From Fodinibacter sp963695175 (GTDB lineage Bacteria > Actinomycetota > Actinomycetes > Actinomycetales > Dermatophilaceae): a stretch of 64,000 nt of DNA. A program made the translations under genes and the position numbers. Positions 18,456 through 26,517 of the stretch are shown here, one piece after another (positions within the stretch are counted from its first letter, which is position 1; the number at the start of each line of letters is the position of its first letter). Location: the NCBI GenBank assembly GCA_963695175.1, contig CAVOGG010000002.1:496001-560000 (forward strand), written 5' to 3'. Below the pieces are notes generated by a model. That model made no database searches, had not been told where the DNA came from, and saw only the letters and a list, made by a program, of their open reading frames with translations.

Positions 18456-18929
18456 ATGAGGATCGTGGGTGTCATCGAGTTCGAGATCGAACGACTCATC
18501 TCTGCACCGATCGAGCACGTCTTTGCTCGGCTCGCCGACATCGAAGGCCACAACGAGTGGATGCCCAGCAAGGGCAGCATCCTCGGGCGCACACAGCAGA
18601 CCTCGCCCGGAGAGCCAGGGCTCGGAACGACCTATCTCGACACGACATCGTTCGGCGCCACACCCGGAGAGATCGCGGAGTTCGGGCCGCCTCAAACGCT
18701 CGTGTACCACTGGTGGAATCGGTCCAAGGGTGGCCGGCTACACGTTGAGGGCTGGCCCGGTTACTCGCTGGCGTCCACGGGCGACAACAACACGCTCGTG
18801 CGTCACCACGCCAAGATGATCACGTATGGCGTCTACCGATGTGCGACCCCGGTACTTCGAAGGATCGCGGTCAGGGAACGCACCGCAACGATGGAGGCGC
18901 TCCAGGCGTCCTTCGCGACCAGCCCATAA
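18456..18929 (+). CDS. SRPBCC family protein
   Basis: A 157-residue protein with the START/Bet v1-like opening of the SRPBCC family: a first strand with EFEIERLISAPIEHVFARLAD, the short helix pair, and then HNEWMPS. The last part has a long helix. These folds bind hydrophobic ligands or act as cyclases; the role here is unknown. The ATG at 18456 is chosen because the strand begins directly after it; an upstream start at 18429 exists. Confidence 0.75.
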   Translation: MRIVGVIEFEIERLISAPIEHVFARLADIEGHNEWMPSKGSILGRTQQTSPGEPGLGTTYLDTTSFGATPGEIAEFGPPQTLVYHWWNRSKGGRLHVEGWPGYSLASTGDNNTLVRHHAKMITYGVYRCATPVLRRIAVRERTATMEALQASFATSP

Positions 18930-18966
18930 GGGTCCCGCGAGACGCCGCGCCAGCACGCCTCCCCGA

Positions 18967-19635
18967 TCAGCGTCGGCCGCCATCGACGTGGATCGTCTGG
19001 CCGTCGATGTAGCTCGAGCGGAGGAGCCAGATCGTTGTGTCGACGACGTCGTCCAGTTCGCCGTACCGGCCGACAAGGGTCTGCTCGGCCGCCCCGGTGA
19101 GGAACGCTGGTTTCGCCTCGCCCTTGCCGTCCCACGCGCCGCTGTCGACGATGCCCGGCGCGATCGCGTTGACCCGGACGGGCGCGAGGTTCGCGGCGAG
19201 GTGGCGGGCGGCGAAGTCGACCGCACCGTTGGTGATTCCCTTCACTATCGACCCAGTCCCTGGTCGCCAGCCGACGACGCCAGCGAAGAGGGTCAGCGAG
19301 TGGCGGATCTCGAAGTGCTTCGCGACGAGAAGCGGGCCGATCACCTTCGTCTCGAACGCGGCGACGAACTGGTCGCGGTCGAGCTCGGCGATCAGGGCCC
19401 CGTATGGGTCCGAGCCGAGGGTCACGACGTGGTCGACGGCGCCGATCTTCATGGCGGCGGCGGCAATCGACGCCTCGTCCGTGAGGTCGAGGCGTACGGC
19501 GCCCTCGATCGTCCGCGGGTCGCGTGCCCCGATCATCACGTCCATCCCTTCTTGCCGCGCCCGCGTTGCGATGGCCGCGCCGATGCCCCGTCCGCCGCCG
19601 ATCACAAGGACTCGCTGTCCGTCTAGTTCTGTCAT
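18967..19635 (-). CDS. SDR family oxidoreductase, catalytic Tyr altered
   Basis: A 222-residue short-chain dehydrogenase with the cofactor motif GGGRGIG (residues 13-19) and the C-terminal family features NAIAPG and GQTIHVDGG. In the YxxxK region the Lys is present (SIVKGITNG), but the Tyr position holds Gly, and the catalytic Ser is not obvious (LFAGVVG). It may therefore bind cofactor with modified chemistry. It is divergent from an hxlR gene, with an inverted repeat between, so it is probably under HxlR control. Confidence 0.85.
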   Translation of the reverse strand: MTELDGQRVLVIGGGRGIGAAIATRARQEGMDVMIGARDPRTIEGAVRLDLTDEASIAAAAMKIGAVDHVVTLGSDPYGALIAELDRDQFVAAFETKVIGPLLVAKHFEIRHSLTLFAGVVGWRPGTGSIVKGITNGAVDFAARHLAANLAPVRVNAIAPGIVDSGAWDGKGEAKPAFLTGAAEQTLVGRYGELDDVVDTTIWLLRSSYIDGQTIHVDGGRR

Positions 19636-19642
19636 GGCCTGA

Positions 19643-19661
19643 CGGTATGCTTTGGATACCG
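19643..19661. promoter_or_regulatory. Inverted repeat, likely HxlR operator
   Basis: CGGTAT-N7-ATACCG lies in the 55-base space between the divergent SDR and hxlR genes. The 6-base arms are perfect. Its position and symmetry suit a dimeric winged-helix regulator that controls both genes. Confidence 0.6.
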
Positions 19662-19690
19662 AGTTACTGCAAGGGAACCGGAGGATGCCA

Positions 19691-20059
19691 ATGGACTACA
19701 ACGTGATGGCCCGCACCTGTCCCTCCCGCGTCGTGCTCCACCGCATCGGCGCCCGCTGGACGGTCTTCATCATCAATGCGCTCGAGCATGGGCCGAAGCG
19801 CTTCGTCGAGCTGAAGACGCACATTCAGGGCATCACCCCGAAGGTCCTCACCGAGACACTGCGGACCCTCGAGCGCGACGGCCTCATCGCTCGCACCGAC
19901 TACGAGGAGAACCCGCCCCGTGTGGAGTACGAGCTCACTGAGCTCGGCCGCTCGCTGCTCGAGCCGCTGCGCGCAGTGCGGCACTGGGCCGAGGCGCACG
20001 TTCCGGAGATCCAGGCCGCGAACGCGGCGGCGGCGGGAGTGCAGCCGGGCGGTCGCTGA
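19691..20059 (+). CDS. HxlR family transcriptional regulator
   Basis: About 122 residues of the HxlR family: an N-terminal Cys (ARTCPSR), then a winged helix with RWTVFIINALEHGPKRFVELK, recognition helix TPKVLTETLRTLERDGLI and wing (PPRVEYELTELG). Many HxlR proteins sense electrophiles or redox stress through that Cys. The ATG at 19691 is preferred: the GGAGG just before the upstream ATG at 19685 then has proper spacing. It is divergent from the SDR gene. Confidence 0.88.
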   Translation: MDYNVMARTCPSRVVLHRIGARWTVFIINALEHGPKRFVELKTHIQGITPKVLTETLRTLERDGLIARTDYEENPPRVEYELTELGRSLLEPLRAVRHWAEAHVPEIQAANAAAAGVQPGGR

Positions 20060-20251
20060 TCGCGCTGGGGCTGTCGCGTTCATCGCCTGGATCCGGATGC
20101 GCAGACGGCGCAGACATGCAGCGAATAGCCGCTCGCCACGACAGGCCCGTCGGGGCTGGTCCGTAGCAGCCCGCTCAATCCACTGCGTGGTCCCAGGCGG
20201 GCGATTCCGTCTCGCCCATCGGGGCGGATCGGACCGGTTGAACTGCTGATC

Positions 20252-20461
20252 TTGTTCTTGGTGGTCGCTTTCGTCGGGGTGATCTTTCTGGTCAGGCTGG
20301 GGGTGCGCAATGGTTCCCGGCCAACGCAACCGTCGAGCGCTTCCGGCGGTCGCTGGGCCGCTGACCCCACTCGTCGCCACGAGCTCCGGTGGTGGGACGG
20401 CCAAGCATGGTCCCCATCTGTCTCGGACGATGGGGTGCTCGGCCACGACCCGATCGAGTAA
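20252..20461 (+). CDS. Small DUF2510 membrane protein
   Basis: About 69 residues: one N-terminal membrane helix followed by the DUF2510 signature, in which ADPTRRHELRWWDGQAW is followed by a short Ser/Asp tail. DUF2510 is a short actinobacterial motif of unknown function often next to membrane helices. The start is uncertain: TTG at 20252 is the first candidate, but the frame stays protein-like for about seven codons upstream. Confidence 0.6.
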   Translation: MFLVVAFVGVIFLVRLGVRNGSRPTQPSSASGGRWAADPTRRHELRWWDGQAWSPSVSDDGVLGHDPIE

Positions 20462-20532
20462 GCCGAGGCCGCGACCCGCCGGATCGCTGCGAAGCACCAC
20501 CTGGACTGCGCGAAGCCTGCTCGCGATCCCGC

Positions 20533-21024
20533 TCATCCGGCCGAGGTCGGAGGGCGTCCGGCGGCACGCAGCAGTCCGCGGACGCGACCAGCGCCATCCC
20601 ACGTGCTCGTGAGCTCGATGACCGCGAGTGCCGAGGTCGGCATGGGCACAGTTTCGCCGGTGAGGGCTTCTGCGAGGGCCTCGATCCCCGGATTGTGGCC
20701 AACGAGCACGACCGTTCCAAGTGCCTCATCGAGGTGTCGGACGATGTCGAGGAGCTCGCCGAGGGAGGCCGCGTAGACGTCGTCGTCGTGCCGAGTCCTG
20801 GGCGGCTGTTCGAGTTCGTCCGACACGAGATCCCAAGTAGTCCGGGCGCGTTTCGCGGTGGACACGACTGCCAGGTCGATCGAGTCGACGTTGACAGCCA
20901 GCCACCGGCCGGCGTCGGGGGCCTGGCGCCTCCCCCGCTTGGCGAGCGGGCGATCGTGGTCACTCTCGTGGCCCGACCAGTCCGACTTGGCGTGTCTCAG
21001 GAGGATCAGCGTGTGCTCGGCCAC
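20533..21024 (-). CDS. sixA: Histidine phosphatase family protein, SixA-like
   Basis: A 163-residue phosphohistidine phosphatase-like protein. The RHG-type motif is LRHAKS (nucleophile His in the segment LILLRHAKSDW) and the second catalytic His is in VGHNPG. The length and the DRPLAKRGRRQA segment match the SixA subgroup, which removes phosphate from histidine on signalling proteins or acts on other phosphoesters. The GTG at 21024 directly precedes the first strand. It ends 71 bases from the DUF2510 gene, convergent. Confidence 0.88.
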   Translation of the reverse strand: MAEHTLILLRHAKSDWSGHESDHDRPLAKRGRRQAPDAGRWLAVNVDSIDLAVVSTAKRARTTWDLVSDELEQPPRTRHDDDVYAASLGELLDIVRHLDEALGTVVLVGHNPGIEALAEALTGETVPMPTSALAVIELTSTWDGAGRVRGLLRAAGRPPTSAG

Positions 21025-21311
21025 TCGCCCAGTGTGCGCCCACAAGACGGGGTCTGCGGAGGCGACGAGACGTGAAGCGGCCGAGCTCTTGTGTGGCCGG
21101 GAGCATGACGGAACAGCGGTGAGCGGCGGCACTGCTGCCGAACGCGGGAGCTCGAGGCGATCCCGGAAGTGGCTTGATTCGCGATTCAGCGGGCCTGGCC
21201 CCGCAAGGTCCGCCGCGGAAGGCCGCACTTGGTATGCGGCTGCGGCCACCGTGGGGTGCCGCAGGCGAAACCCAATGGCGTCGGAGTTGCCCGTCATGAT
21301 CCAGTGGTGCT

Positions 21312-21869
21312 GTGCCGCTATCGGTCCCCAATGAGTCGGCGTTGCTGGTGCGCGTTCCCGCCGCCGAGCCGGCCGTGTCACGGCACCGCAACCGGTACGA
21401 CGCGGCAGCCCGAGTTGGCGTGCCTGCGCACGTCACCATCGCCTACCCGTTCAAACCGACGGAGCTGCTCACCAGCAGCGACCTGGATGCCCTGACGGAC
21501 GTCTTTGCCCGGTTCCGGCCGGTCGAGGTCACCTTTGCCAGGACTGCCTGGTTCGGTGACGAGGTCCTCTACCTCGAGCCGTCCGATCCGCGTCCACTGT
21601 TGGCTCTCACTGGTGCGATCGAGAACGCCTTTCCCGAGTACCCGATCTACGGAGGCGCCTACCAGACCGTCCATCCGCACCTCACCGTCGGACAGACGGC
21701 AGATCGGGCTGCCTTGCAGGCCGTTGAGCGGGACGTGCTCGGGTTCCTCCCTGTTCGACACTTCGTGAGCGGGGTCGAACTATGGCAAGGCCCTGCACTG
21801 GCCACCGGTCTGGGCCAATGGACCCACGCACAGACGTTCCCACTGCAGCGAGTTCGAGCCCAAGACTGA
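21312..21869 (+). CDS. 2'-5' RNA ligase superfamily protein
   Basis: A 185-residue protein with the two HxT motifs of the 2H phosphoesterase superfamily: HVTIAYPF in the first half and HPHLTVG in the second, a spacing typical of 2'-5' RNA ligase-like enzymes. These act on cyclic phosphates or 2'-5' bonds in RNA or nucleotides. A GTG at 21312 starts the frame; the true start may differ slightly because no strong ribosome binding site is visible. Confidence 0.85.
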   Translation: MPLSVPNESALLVRVPAAEPAVSRHRNRYDAAARVGVPAHVTIAYPFKPTELLTSSDLDALTDVFARFRPVEVTFARTAWFGDEVLYLEPSDPRPLLALTGAIENAFPEYPIYGGAYQTVHPHLTVGQTADRAALQAVERDVLGFLPVRHFVSGVELWQGPALATGLGQWTHAQTFPLQRVRAQD

Positions 21870-22037
21870 TGGGGCTTGACGCGTTGGGAGACGCGACGAT
21901 TCCCCGCCAAGCTTCGCTGCCGGGACAGCGGGTCGTGGGTCGAATTGAAGGGTGACTCCTCGATCTCGACTCAACTGCGCGACCTTGAAGCAGAGGCCTG
22001 GTGACGGCCTCGCCACGTGTGCATCAGGCGCGGTTGA

Positions 22038-22643
22038 TCAGGCCAAGAGGCCCGCGGCGCGGAATGCGCGGCCGTAAATGGCGTGGATGATGTGCGCCTT
22101 TCGGTCGTTGTAGGCCATCACTGATTCCCTCCGACTGGTCGAGATGGCTGCAGCTTCGAGCTTCACAGCCGCGTACTCGTCACGGTCGGAAGGGTTGGCG
22201 CGCAACCAGTCCCGAAATACTCGGTGCTTCCACGTCTCCGGGCTCTCGGGGCCGAACACGTGGATGTTGGCCATGGGCGCCCTTGACTTCACGAGGCGGT
22301 GCTCGTGCCACCACGGCTCGCGGATCGTGAGGACGAAGCCCGCCCCCTCGAGCGGAGGGAGCCACCCCGGTTCGTCACCCGGGTAGGCGACGACCAGGTC
22401 GACATCGATGATCGGCTTCGCCGGCAACCCAGGCACCGAGGTCGACCCGACGTGAGTCACGTCCAGAGCTCGGGCGCCCAGCGCCCCCCGGATCCGCGCG
22501 ATCAGGTCGGTCGCAGTTGCCGGCCACGCGGGGTCGTAGGGCGCGACCTCGATGGCTCCCGACTCCGGCTCACGGACCCAGGGCGAGGCGCCGGGCGGGG
22601 GTGGGGGGTCGGTGAAAGTGACGATGTCGTGGGCGCTCGGCAT
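22038..22643 (-). CDS. GrpB family nucleotidyltransferase-like protein
   Basis: A 201-residue GrpB/UPF0157 family protein. Features include VAPYDPAWP near the start of the domain, THVGSTSVPGLPAKPIIDVDL (the nucleotidyltransferase GS...D-x-D pattern), and the C-terminal FRDWLRANPSDRDEYAAVK. The family has a nucleotidyltransferase fold; its substrates are mostly unknown. The ATG at 22643 is the only good start. Confidence 0.9.
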   Translation of the reverse strand: MPSAHDIVTFTDPPPPPGASPWVREPESGAIEVAPYDPAWPATATDLIARIRGALGARALDVTHVGSTSVPGLPAKPIIDVDLVVAYPGDEPGWLPPLEGAGFVLTIREPWWHEHRLVKSRAPMANIHVFGPESPETWKHRVFRDWLRANPSDRDEYAAVKLEAAAISTSRRESVMAYNDRKAHIIHAIYGRAFRAAGLLA

Positions 22644-22813
22644 GCGTTCAGCCTAGAAGCGGCTTCACCGGGACTTCGCCCAGCGCGGCTTCCCACTTGC
22701 CGTCGCACGGTGACTTGTCAGCCTACGTGTGTCGGGTTCAGTTGACCGCCCCGAATGCCGCCATCAGGACGGCCGCCTCGCGGCGCCATCACGCACTGAC
22801 CTCGGTCGGAGGT

Positions 22814-22845
22814 GGCCCGGCCCCTCTTCGGAGGGCCGGGCCTTT
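22814..22845 (+). terminator. Strong GC hairpin followed by CTTT
   Basis: GGCCCGGCCC-type arms pair across the tetraloop TTCG with one bulged C, and the right arm is followed by TTT. It resembles an intrinsic terminator reading on the plus strand. The upstream 170 bases carry no recognisable gene, so what it terminates is unclear; it may isolate the promoter at 22939. Confidence 0.7.
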
Positions 22846-22938
22846 CGCGTCGGTTCGTGGCGTTGCGACTCGCTTCGCTCGCTCGACGACCGGGGTTCGG
22901 GTTGCCGGTCGGGGAGCGAGGACCCCGCCTCAACCGGC

Positions 22939-22982
22939 GTCAACCTAAGTTGACGGCATCCGATCTGTCAACTACGGTTGAC
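22939..22982. promoter_or_regulatory. Twin GTCAAC-N4-GTTGAC palindromes before the HTH-ABC operon
   Basis: Two copies of the same 16-base palindrome lie at 22939-22954 and 22967-22982, 28 bases apart. The second ends three bases before the GTG start of the small HTH gene. The first includes TTGACG, which could be a -35 box, with a weak -10-like TACGGT at 22973. The layout fits an operator that overlaps the promoter of a leaderless, autoregulated operon. Confidence 0.75.
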
Positions 22983-22985
22983 GGC

Positions 22986-23198
22986 GTGAGCGACGACATC
23001 CGCACGGCCATCGGCGCAGCACAGGGCGGCGAGCCGCTGCCCGAGCTGCGCCGGCTGCAGGCTCTGCACGCCGACCTCGCCCGCGCCGAGGCCGAGCAGG
23101 TGCGTCGGGCCCGGGCTCAGGGATACTCCTGGGTCGCGATCGCCGGCGCCCTCGGCGTCAGCAGACAGGCCGTGCACAAGAAGTACGGTCGTAGATAG
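22986..23198 (+). CDS. Small helix-turn-helix regulator
   Basis: A 70-residue protein: an N-terminal helical half (LRRLQALHADLARAEAEQVRRA) and a C-terminal HTH (YSWVAIAGALGVSRQAVHKKYG) of the kind found in small actinobacterial regulators. The GTG at 22986 has no ribosome binding site and follows palindromic DNA at three bases, so the mRNA is probably leaderless. It lies 42 bases before an ABC exporter gene and is the natural candidate to bind the two palindromes. Confidence 0.8.
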   Translation: MSDDIRTAIGAAQGGEPLPELRRLQALHADLARAEAEQVRRARAQGYSWVAIAGALGVSRQAVHKKYGRR

Positions 23199-23240
23199 CG
23201 CTCTCGCCCGCTCTCCCGCATCAATCGGCAGGGAACCCGC

Positions 23241-25157
23241 ATGTCCACCACATCCACCCCCACCCGCGGACGCCGCGGCCGTCGGGCGCCTCAAGAGGGT
23301 CCTCGCGCGAGCCTCAAGCAGCTGCTGCCATTCCTCCTCGAACACCGTCGCGTGCTCGTGATCGTCGTGATCCTGAGCATTGTCGGCGCGATCGCGACCC
23401 TCGCGCAGCCGCTGCTGGTGGGCCTGCTCATCAACCGCGTGCAGGCGGGCGAACCGCTGGGCATGCTCGTCTGGGGTGTCTTCGCGCTCGTGGTGGTGGC
23501 ATCCGTCATCTCGGGCTTTCAACACTTCCTGCTGCAGCGCACCGGAACTGCCGTGGTCTACTCGTCGCGGCGCAAGCTGATCGGGCGCATCCTGCACCTG
23601 CCGATCAGCGAGTTCGACGCGCGGCGAACGGGCGATCTCGTCTCGCGGGTCGGCACCGACACGACGCTGCTGTACGCCGTGCTCACCCAGGGTCTCGCCG
23701 ATGCCGTGGGAAACAGCCTGGTCTTCGTCGGCGCCCTCGTGGCGATGGCGCTCATCGACCCCGCGCTCCTGGGTCTCATCGTCCTCGTGATCGGTCTGTC
23801 GATCGGGGGCGTGACGCTGCTCAGCGGACGGATCCGCACGGCAACGCGAGACCAGCAGGAGAAGGTGGGCGAGCTCGCGTCGGGCGTGGAGCGATCGGTC
23901 GGATCGATCCGCACCGTGCGCGCGGCCGGCGCCAGCGACCGCGAGGAGGCCGCGATCTCTCGGTTGGCCGAGGAGGCCTACGACCAGGGTGTGCGGATCG
24001 CCAAGGTCTCCGCGCTCATCGTGCCGATCGCGGGGATCGCGCTGCAGCTGTCGCTGCTGGTCGTGCTCGGTGTCGGCGGCCTCCGGGTCGCCTCCGGCGC
24101 GATCACCGTCGCCGCGCTGGTCACCTTCATCATGTTCCTGTTCCTGCTGATCGCCCCGCTCGGATCGACCTTCGGCGCGATCACGTCCGTCAACCAGGCG
24201 CTGGGCGCCCTCGGCCGCATCCAGGAGATCCTCGACCTGCCGACCGAGACGCAGGGCGACGCCGCGCTGGCGACGCGCGTGCGGGACGCCGACGACCGTC
24301 GTGCCGGTTCGCCCGGCGCGGCGATCGAGTTCCGCGACGTGCACTTCCGCTATCCCGAGGCCGTCGTCGCCGCGCGGCGCACGGCGGAGTCCGAGGCGCT
24401 CGCGGTCCTCGAAAACGCGCACGTCGACGCCTACTCCATGTCCGGGACCGATGACCTCGCACCCGCCCCGGTCGCCGGAGAGGTGCTGCGCGGAGTGTCC
24501 TTCTCGGTGCCGCGAGGCGCTCGCGTCGCACTGGTCGGGCCGTCGGGCGCAGGAAAGAGCACGACCCTCGCCCTGATCGAACGCTTCTACGACCCGTCGG
24601 ACGGCGCCGTGCTGATCGACGGAGAAGACGCGCGCACCCTCGACCGTGCAGCGCTGCGCGCGCGCCTCGGCTACGTCGAGCAGGATGCCCCGACCCTCGC
24701 CGGGACGATCGCCGAGAACCTGCGACTGGCCTCGCCCGAGGCATCCGATGACGACTGCGAGCGCGTGCTGCGCGCCGTGAACCTGGGCGAGGTGCTCGAG
24801 CGCAATCCCCTCGGCGTGCATGCCCCGGTCGGCGAGAGCGGCGTCATGCTCTCGGGCGGCGAGCGCCAGCGTCTCGCGATCGCCCGGGCGCTGCTGGCCG
24901 CACCCCCGATCCTGCTGCTGGACGAGTCGACCTCCTCACTGGACGGCCTCAACGAGCAGCGGATGCGCGACGCGATCGACGCCGTCGCGACCGATCGCAC
25001 GCTCATCGTGATCGCCCACCGCCTGTCGACCGTCGTCGACAGCGATCACATCGTCGTGATGGACCACGGTCAGGTCGTCGGTCAGGGCACGCACTCCGAC
25101 CTCGTCGACTCGACGCCGCTCTACCGCGACCTCGCCCGGCATCAGCTCCTGGTCTGA
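23241..25157 (+). CDS. ABC exporter, fused permease and ATPase
   Basis: A 638-residue half-transporter: residues about 25-320 form a six-helix exporter domain, and residues about 355-635 an ATPase with Walker A GPSGAGKST, signature LSGGERQR, Walker B ILLLDES and the H-loop AHRLS. Between the first ATPase strand and Walker A there is an extra stretch of about 40 residues (near residues 375-412) not usual in the family. Homodimer function is expected. Some codon habits (repeated GCATCC, GATGCC) differ from neighbours and suggest transfer with the HTH gene. A hairpin follows. Confidence 0.92.
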   Translation: MSTTSTPTRGRRGRRAPQEGPRASLKQLLPFLLEHRRVLVIVVILSIVGAIATLAQPLLVGLLINRVQAGEPLGMLVWGVFALVVVASVISGFQHFLLQRTGTAVVYSSRRKLIGRILHLPISEFDARRTGDLVSRVGTDTTLLYAVLTQGLADAVGNSLVFVGALVAMALIDPALLGLIVLVIGLSIGGVTLLSGRIRTATRDQQEKVGELASGVERSVGSIRTVRAAGASDREEAAISRLAEEAYDQGVRIAKVSALIVPIAGIALQLSLLVVLGVGGLRVASGAITVAALVTFIMFLFLLIAPLGSTFGAITSVNQALGALGRIQEILDLPTETQGDAALATRVRDADDRRAGSPGAAIEFRDVHFRYPEAVVAARRTAESEALAVLENAHVDAYSMSGTDDLAPAPVAGEVLRGVSFSVPRGARVALVGPSGAGKSTTLALIERFYDPSDGAVLIDGEDARTLDRAALRARLGYVEQDAPTLAGTIAENLRLASPEASDDDCERVLRAVNLGEVLERNPLGVHAPVGESGVMLSGGERQRLAIARALLAAPPILLLDESTSSLDGLNEQRMRDAIDAVATDRTLIVIAHRLSTVVDSDHIVVMDHGQVVGQGTHSDLVDSTPLYRDLARHQLLV

Positions 25158-25193
25158 CTCGGCACCTCGGGCGCCGACGACGGGCTGATCCCT

Positions 25194-25216
25194 TCCTGCG
25201 GATGTGGCCCGCAGGA
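25194..25216. terminator. Bidirectional hairpin terminator
   Basis: TCCTGCGG pairs with CCGCAGGA around a 7-base loop. It lies between the convergent stops of the ABC exporter (25157) and the metallopeptidase (25217), so it may end both transcripts. Confidence 0.65.
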
Positions 25217-25573
25217 TCAATAGCCGAGCTCGCGCAGCCGCGCGTCGCTGATACCGAAGTGATGGCCCACCTCGTGGATGACCGTCCGCCGAACCTGCTC
25301 GACCACCTCGGCATCACTGGTGCACACCGCGCAGATGGCGCGCCGGTAGATGGTGATCCGGTCAGGAAGGGCGCCTGCGTAGAACGACGACCGGCGCGTC
25401 AAGGGCACTCCTTGGTACAGGCCCAAGAGGCCTGCCGGGCCACTGTCGTGGTGCACCGTGACGGCAACGTTGCTCATGAGTTCGCCCAGCTCTTCGGGGA
25501 TGCCGTCGAGTGCCTCGCTCACCATCTCCTCGAATCGCTCGGGATCAACGTCGACCATGTGGCCAGTGTCCAT
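25217..25573 (-). CDS. Zincin-like metallopeptidase family protein
   Basis: A 118-residue protein of the small metallopeptidase family (MPG/zincin-like, PF06262-type). The zinc-binding HExxH motif is HEVGHHFGI near residue 100, preceded by the family helix (VVEQVRRTVI). The N-terminal half has the typical VDPERFEEMVSEALDGIPEE. The substrate is unknown. ATG starts at 25573 and 25558 are both possible; a GGGGGCGGG precedes the first. Confidence 0.88.
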   Translation of the reverse strand: MDTGHMVDVDPERFEEMVSEALDGIPEELGELMSNVAVTVHHDSGPAGLLGLYQGVPLTRRSSFYAGALPDRITIYRRAICAVCTSDAEVVEQVRRTVIHEVGHHFGISDARLRELGY

Positions 25574-25711
25574 CCCGCCCCCAGAGTGGACGCAGTCGTC
25601 CGGGATCCGCGGAGCTAGGTGGTCAGGCGTGTGACGAGTGGCGCCGCATGGTGCCGAACGGCACCCGGTGCACGAGGGCGCGGCTCGTCATCGGTCATCG
25701 CCATGTGCCCG

Positions 25712-25909
25712 TCAGCTGGTGGTGCGCTCCCACACGACGATGGTGTTGCGGTCCTGGCTGTAGACATGGGCCATGCGGTAGCCGTTCTCAGCGCGCTGGT
25801 TCGCAATCTTGGTGAAGTGGCGCATGTTGACCGACCCCTCGTTCACCTCGATCTCGTAGACCGGCCCTCCGGCCTTGCCGTCACTGAAGCCGCCGATGCC
25901 GAGCACCAT
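25712..25909 (-). CDS. Small conserved hypothetical protein, DUF4177-like
   Basis: A 65-residue protein with alternating strand-helix-strand character: VYEIEVNEG, RHFTKIANQRAENGYRMAHVY and NTIVVWER. It resembles DUF4177-type small proteins, but the match is weak. A strong ribosome binding site (TAGGAGGAG) four to five bases before the ATG at 25909 supports it as a real gene. Its function is unknown. Confidence 0.6.
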   Translation of the reverse strand: MVLGIGGFSDGKAGGPVYEIEVNEGSVNMRHFTKIANQRAENGYRMAHVYSQDRNTIVVWERTTS

Positions 25910-26085
25910 CGCTCCTCCTACATGCGTTGTTGGAAGTTGCCCTGCCAGTCCGAAGGCGGGTCCTGACGCAATCGGATGGACCGGTCGAGCCAGCCTCAGC
26001 GTGGCAGCGCCCATCACGTGTGGCAAGGGGGCCGCACGAGCGGAGCGCCGTCGCCCCTGAATGTCGCTACGACGGCGAGGTCGCC

Positions 26086-26387
26086 TTGAGCCACTGGGAC
26101 GTCGTAGCGGTCGTGATCGGACCCGTCCTGGCGATATTCATGAGCCACGTCTTCGCCGAGGAGCTCGGCACGCGGGTCGCTCTGGGTCGACCACTCACAC
26201 GCACCGAACGGGACGTCGTCATCGCCGACGAGTCCCGATTTCTGTGGGTCGCCACCCCTCCCTGGTCATCCTGACCGTACTCAGCCTCGCTGGCGTCTCC
26301 TGCACGCGAACCACCCACGTGATCGTCCTGTTGGGAGTGCTCTCGCTCGGTTCTGGTGCGCTGTTGCCGGCCGTCGCGCAGGGTTGA
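26086..26387 (+). pseudogene. Frameshifted membrane protein
   Basis: Two plus-strand frames together encode one membrane protein of a common actinobacterial type: the first part has SHWDVVAVVIGPVLAIFMSH and AEELGTRVALGRPLTRTER; the second part (from about 26262) has LVILTVLSLAG and IVLLGVLSLGSG. The halves join if one base is added near 26262, so a 1-base deletion, or a sequencing error, has broken the gene. The N-terminus is not clear; TTG at 26086 is the first candidate. The C-terminus appears short. Confidence 0.6.
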
Positions 26388-26517
26388 CCCGAGGGGAACG
26401 GCGGCCTCGCCCGCTTCCGCCCAGGAGCGGGAGACCTTTGCCACTCATAGCGGAGCGCACGCCTTCCGATCCTGTCGAGCGAAGTTCTGTCGGAAGCCTT
26501 GTGGTGATCATCTTCGG

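Noticed and set aside
18305..18748. 147-codon plus-strand frame around the SRPBCC gene
   Set aside because: It lies in another frame of the SRPBCC gene and is Arg-rich with no family.
22730..22760. tRNA-like GGGTTCAGTTGAC segment
   Set aside because: It does not fit the T-loop consensus, and no acceptor or anticodon stem can be folded around it.
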